DNA of 64,000 nt from Papaver somniferum (Eukaryota > Streptophyta > Magnoliopsida > Ranunculales > Papaveraceae). Both the position numbers and the translations under genes were made by a program. Location of the stretch: NCBI RefSeq assembly GCF_003573695.1, contig NC_039358.1:157656920-157720919 (forward strand), in the 5' to 3' direction. The notes under the pieces were generated by a model that was not told the origin of the DNA, did not search any database, and saw nothing but the letters and a program-made list of their open reading frames with translations. This document shows positions 59,041 through 64,000 of this stretch, one piece after another (position 1 is the stretch's first letter; each line of letters opens with the position of its first letter).

Positions 59041-60464
59041 CAGGATATCATCATCACAATCTCTTTAGATGATAATGATTGATTGTGAGCGTTCAGACCC
59101 CCTCGCAGGTTTGTGTGCTCACAAGCACTCTTTGGTAAGGGAGACCTCATATAGTCCACTCCAAGAGGAAAAGAAAACAAGTCAGAAAAGCATGTTGAAA
59201 TCAAAAACATGAAATTCCTCTAACAAATAAGGTGACAAGAATAAAAGCAAGAATCTCTTCTGTAACACGAGGGCGTTGAGGACAAGAGCATGAAGTTTCT
59301 CTTGACTAATGAGATAATTAAGTGTAAGTACATGTATCTCTTCCAACAGATGAGGGCGCTTGCGTAAGAACACCACTAATAGTAAGGTGTGCATTATCAA
59401 TATCCCAAAAGAAGAAAGAATTGATTCAAATTAAGACTAGAGCGCCTAAGCGCGTCTGTTACAAGGACATCACTAATATACTCACAGCAGCGGGGAAAAA
59501 AAGAAAGAATAAACAATTACCAGATCCTGAGCATGATGTCCACTAGAAGAATGCTAGCTGTGAATAACTAACTGTAGGTATATAAAATCTGAGAGAGATT
59601 AAAAGTGGGATTCTACGGTTTCTGAAAGTGAGTTACGGGAGGTTGAACACAAGCAGTCTTCGCCTAAACCACGCACAATGGCCGTTCAAAGGCTGCTTCA
59701 GTCACAAGAGGTTAGGGTTGGTCTTAGGAAGGGAAGCATATGAAGAGAGAAAGACCATAGAACTATAGGGTTTGAAGAAGAATTGCTCTGAGAGGTTATG
59801 AGAAAGTTGTGCTTTAGCTTGGAGAAATATATGACCTATTTATAGCTGAAATCTCTAATCTAAGGTCGGTGAAGATAAGGATTGCTTGTTGTTCGGTGCG
59901 GAGCAATTCTCCCGTATCTTCAGGAATATATAGAGATAAACTAGGTTGAGTTTATCTCATTAATCCACCGCCTTTACTCTCTTCTGCGGTGAGAAATAGG
60001 TTGGGTATTTCTCACACGTGACGTAGACCTCCAGACCAAAACCCTAATTGATACCCCACATTTGTGTGAAGCTGAGTCAGCCTTTGTGATGATGTGTTGA
60101 GAGAGATAAATATTCTATTTAGCCGAGCTGTCCAAGATAGAGAGATATTCTCTCATTTGTGAGAATGACTAGGATGAGTCGCGTGAAAAGGCATGGAATG
60201 CCTCAGGAGTCGTGTACAGAGTGTGAGAGGAACTGAGGTTGAGCTCCCTCTCCCCATGGCCGGTCACATATGTCATGTGGAGACCGTATTATTGCTTTTG
60301 GGTCCCTTTGTTGAGCATGCGGAACTCAAGAGAGCTTATCCACGTTTTTGTATAAACATGTATAGTTCAGGCTCAATTTACTAGTCGTGAGTGTGTTTGA
60401 GAGGCCGATAAATAGGATTGAACCCTAGGTAAGGTGTGCGCCTACGACCCTGTCTGAGATTTCC

Positions 60465-60895
60465 CGAGAGATTTAAATCTCACTAAGATTTTGCGGAGAT
60501 ATGTAAATCTCTCTTGGATTGTGAAAAAAATGTGAATCTCTTTGAGATTTTACGGAGAGATGTGAATCTCTCCGGGATTTTGAGAAGAGATGTGAATCTC
60601 TTTGAGATTTTGTGGAGAGATGTGAATCTCTCCAGGATTGTGAAAAGAGATGTGAATCTGTTTGAGATTTTGAGAAGAGATGCGGATCTCTTTGAGATGC
60701 ACATCTCTCCAGGATTTTGCGGAGAGATTTTGCATCTCCGAGATTTTTCGGAGAGATGTGAATCTCTCAGGGATTTTGAGAAGAGATGTGAATCTCTACG
60801 AGATTTTGAGAAGAGTTGTGAATCTCTCCGGGATTTCGAGGAGAAATGTGAATCTCACCGAGATTTTTATTGACGGATCTGAATCTCTCTATGGT
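60465..60895. repeat. 33-bp minisatellite in LTR D
   Basis: About 13 copies of GAGAGATGTGAATCTCT plus a GAGATTTTG-type spacer. Each has a GAGAT-GTGA-ATCTC hairpin. As the period is a multiple of three, both strands stay open for long stretches (RRDVNLFEIL-type repeats), but this is not evidence of coding. Confidence 0.9.
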
Positions 60896-60974
60896 CAGCT
60901 GGGACTCGTCCCGAAGAGAGAGAAAGGGCTTTTTGCGCCCGATTAATGTCTCTGCGAGACTTTGGCTCACTTTT

Positions 60975-61530
60975 CTTTGACCAGTGTATCTTGCAGAGAT
61001 GTGCTAGTAATCAACTGTGTCCATATGATGGGGCCGACAAGACCAGTGTATCTCGAAAGGATGCTCTAGGAGTCTTTCGAAAGGGCCCGGAGGCTGAATA
61101 ACCAGTGTATCTGACGGGGATGTACTAGGAATTATTCGGAATCCTCGGTAAGTCGATTTAGAGCCTAGAGTATGCATGACCAATGTATCTCGCGATGATG
61201 TACTAGGAATCAGTTCTTGATCTCAATAGGGTGATTCATGCTTACAGGAGACATGTATGTCTCCGCTTTGGGTCATAAGTCCGCTGGGGACTTTTTTATG
61301 CATCTAAAGATCCTACATGACCAACAATATCTTGTCGAGGATGTATACTAGTAATCATGGGATCACAATCAGCTGCATCTCACGAAGACATGCTGGAATT
61401 ATGGATGTTCTGGTTCATAAGTCTACCGGGGACGTTTTACGCTCTACAGAACCTACGTGACCGGCAATATCTCTTCTAAGATGTGCGCTAGGAGAAACGA
61501 CATCACGACCAGCAACGTCTCGCGAGGACG
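60975..61530. repeat. Degenerate repeats with ACCAGTGTATCTCG core
   Basis: Six to seven copies (near 60980, 61040, 61100, 61178, 61318, 61460, 61510) of (A)CCA(G/A)(T/C)(G/A)TATCT...GGATGTACTAGGAAT at variable 60-140 bp spacing. Confidence 0.7.
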
Positions 61531-61656
61531 TATACTAGAAATCGTGGCTATGGGTGCCTTGAAGACTAAAGGATTAATCTCTCCCGTGAGAGTTGAGTTT
61601 TTTCTATGGTCTTGAAATGAAAGTTTTTCCCCTTATCCAAATTTCACCATCTACAT

Positions 61657-62316
61657 TAAGTCCCCTACTCAGAGTAAAACCTTGTTTATTCTATGATGGG
61701 TATATAGATGGTGACGAATCGTTCAGTTGTGAAATTACAATTCACTCGTTCTTTTAGACTTGCGGAGTCCGATGTTTAGCCTTCAGATGTTATGATTCTG
61801 ATCTTGGAATCGACTCTGGACTTGGGAACCTCCTGGAATTCTGTGTTGGGATGCGTTAAGATCATGATAATCGAGTCCTCATGAGACAAACTTCACGTTT
61901 TGATCAAATGGAATTGTTAATTAGGGTTTACTTGATTTTCTCTCTTTGTGCATCCTTGAGCTTTCGAGTTTGTACATGCGGGTATATGGGGAAGAGAAAG
62001 TTTCTGAATGGCTTCTTGGATGGCCTTGATGTTGGTGAAGATCCTTGAGAAAATACATGCACTTACTTTTGAAGTTACGGAGTCCCTATTATGTAAATAT
62101 TGAATTCAGGCTTGTACTGTACGTAAACCCTAATTTCTATTTTGTTCGCGTCTGACTCCTTCAGACACTCTGGAGAGGCTTAACAAGGCTTGGAAGGTGT
62201 GAATTTATCTTGTGGAGTCGACACCTTTTGTGATGAGAGAATGTTTAATTCCTTATACCAATCAAACACCTCTTTTTAGAGAAAATATCCATTTTTGAAA
62301 CTTAAGAGAAAGGTTT
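61657..62316 (-). mobile_element. Internal 3' end of element D
   Basis: The polypurine tract (minus strand AGGGGACTTAA) at 61657-61668 is followed by non-coding sequence as in element T. It is cut by the copia-like LTR at 62317, so D is truncated or interrupted here. Confidence 0.5.
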
Positions 62317-64000
62317 TGTTAGAGCATAGCTCGGTTGAACCCACCAAGCGTTGGTATGTCAAGTTTGGTTGTCATATTTTAGTGAGCCAAAACTCATTTA
62401 AGATTCACTTGATTATGTACTAGAGTCAACTTCATATAGGTTAGCTTGAAAGTATTAGGATATGAGAGATTACAAGTATTGCGAAGACTTGAAGAAGTGA
62501 AGAAGTAAGGAGCTGCAACGACAACATCAGCCTTCCACTTGAGGTTAGTGATATTTGACTTGAACTGTTTCATTCCCTAACATATCTTTCAAGTCGTGCA
62601 TATTGAAAACAAAACTGCGAAGCATGAATGATTATACTCTAGTTAGACGAAGTATTAAGGAATACAATACTAGGTTTATTGCTTATCTATTAAAATTTGT
62701 AGATAATGCATCGACATAATCGTTTGAACTCTATTGTGATTTGTATGGGTATAAGGTGAAGATTTCATCCTAGGAAATAATGTTTTACATTTGTTTTAAG
62801 GAAGTAAATTCATGAAATTGTTTTGTGAATCGAAAGATAAATCGCCAGACATTATTGGTATTGTTATTGATTGCATATCTTTTGAACTACCAATATGTGT
62901 GATTAGTATAACTGCTCATGAATTGTTTATATTCTTGGTAAAACTATTCACAAAGGCCTGACTTTTGTATTGGGATGACTTTTATTAGTGAAACCAATCT
63001 TAAGTAATCACCTGAGATGGTATGATCGATTTAGTGTTATTGGTATGACCGACTCTGGGTAAAGGGGAACCGATCCTAGTAAGAGGTGCAACTATCACAA
63101 AGGGGAATCGATCCTTGTATGAGGTGCAACAAGTGTTTAGCAGAAAGGGGAACCGATCCTATGGACATGTGCAGCAAGTACAAGTTAGATACCATATATA
63201 TGTGGGGAACCGATCCTAGTACCTAGTCAACCGAATTTTGGTAACTAGCGTGACTATGCAAAATACTCACATGGAGATAGAACCGAAACTTGTTTTGGTA
63301 GAACCGTGAAACCCATGTTTGGTGATTGAGTATTTTTGATCAATCACATAGTTCTTGAAAGTCAGATAAACCAATTCTAAACTTGTTTGGAAGTGTGGCA
63401 AATCAGTTTCAAGATTGTAAATATGAAAGAAGACTTACAAAGTAAGGATGTCAATATAGTTTGAACATGTGCAGTAACACTTATCTTTAATTGTTCAAAG
63501 TTATTCCTTAATAGATAAAGGAAGAAAATCCCGGATCAAGTAAAATAAATTGAGAATCTTTGATTTAAGGTTTTTAATTTTATTTTTGGAAAATGAAAAT
63601 TAGTAATGTGCATTTGCTAGTTGGAGATTTTCTAAGAGATTTTCGGTCATTATTTGGATAAAGCATTTCCAGGAATTATGGAAACCGAATTTGGAATATA
63701 TTGCATATCTTGAGAATATTTTCGGTTTTGGAAATTCCTTGGTGTCCAAACTTCCTTGGTCTATAAATATCAAAGTTTGCATTTCGGGCAAACTAATCCT
63801 GAGAGACAGCAAAACTATCTCAGTTGTAATGCTACTGGTGAAGCCGCCTATTCGAAGAGGAGAGTAACCTAATTAGGCGAAATATCTTACGACCGCTCAG
63901 TTTAAAGACTTCTTTGGGATTGAGAAGCTCTATTAGTACCGTTGGTGGGAAACTAGATAATTGCGGTTTATCTTTTTTTTTCGATCGATTTGATTGAATA
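62317..64000 (+). mobile_element. Copia-like LTR, plus strand, cut by the window end
   Basis: It begins TGTTAGAGCATAGCTCGG and parallels the minus-strand copy ending at 48667, including GGGGAACCGATCCTA repeats (63050-63210) and the segment near 63940 matching 46995. Identity looks moderate, with many indels. It continues past the window. Confidence 0.55.

Larger units (their letters stand above)
59559..61656 (-). repeat. LTR D, related to the element T LTR
   Basis: It begins TGTGAATAAC and ends CACCATCTACA, then the same polypurine tract as T. Shared blocks with LTR T include CACAATGGCCGTTC and CCAGACCAAAACCCTA. The minus-strand TATA box (CTATAAATAG) is at 59836-59845. At about 2.1 kb it is shorter than LTR T and lacks the 190-bp hairpin array, having its own minisatellites instead. 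The start coordinate is tentative. Confidence 0.65.

Noticed and set aside
60514..60873. Repeat protein RRDVNLFEIL
   Set aside because: A 33-bp minisatellite open on both strands inside an LTR.

Overview
The window is plant nuclear DNA from a transposon-packed eudicot chromosome. The evidence is Ty3/gypsy retrotransposons of plant type, nested hAT and Mutator-like elements, AT-rich spacers with plant introns, and one host gene of a plant-wide PLAC8 family. The species cannot be fixed from the sequence. Only one intact host gene is supported, a five-exon PLAC8-family membrane protein gene at 54241-57069. Nearly everything else is mobile DNA or its debris.

Left part (1-41144): this is a nest of retroelements. 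Positions 1-9104 hold a near-perfect tandem array, 2.7 copies of a 3.35-kb unit. The unit joins the end of one LTR family (C) to the end of another (A), and each end is followed by its own tRNA-Asp-type primer binding site. The last unit leads into element A, a non-autonomous retrotransposon whose 5' LTR end is at 8920 and whose 3' LTR is 31336-35438. A is interrupted by a Del/Tekay-like LTR lacking its 5' end (9105-12758), by a complete 16.3-kb Tat-lineage element T (12935-29199, 5-bp target duplications, coding on the minus strand), and, in its 3' LTR, by a 1.8-kb hAT element (32842-34631, 8-bp duplications). A itself sits inside an older element B, whose 3' end and LTR (36817-41144) carry a 1.7-kb Mutator-like element (37863-39569, 9-bp duplications). 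The inferred insertion order is B, then A, then the Del LTR, T and hAT within A; the MULE entered B's LTR independently.

Element T has primer binding site, decayed gag and protease, reverse transcriptase, a degenerate first RNase H, an added archaic-type RNase H, and integrase. It also carries two genes on the opposite strand between pol and the 3' LTR, with their own TATA boxes and candidate introns. One encodes an acidic protein. The other encodes a coiled-coil protein resembling plant PEARLI-4 / MATH-associated proteins. They run convergent to pol.

Right part (41145-64000): AT-rich spacers contain LTR fragments, two short MITE-like elements, and a 2.5-kb Mutator-like element with about 90-bp terminal repeats and 9-bp duplications (51179-53672) that ends about 570 bp before the PLAC8 start codon. 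Downstream of the gene lie a probable gypsy LTR (57.4-59.0 kb), a second Tat LTR related to T (59559-61656), and a copia-like LTR (62317 to the end). That last LTR is an inverted copy of the repeat at about 45.9-48.7 kb, so the gene lies between inverted repeats.

A recurring theme is short palindromic units reiterated in non-coding parts of unrelated elements: T LTR, element A before its polypurine tract, the MULE in LTR B, and LTR D. The MULE hairpins flank a tRNA-Trp-like sequence.
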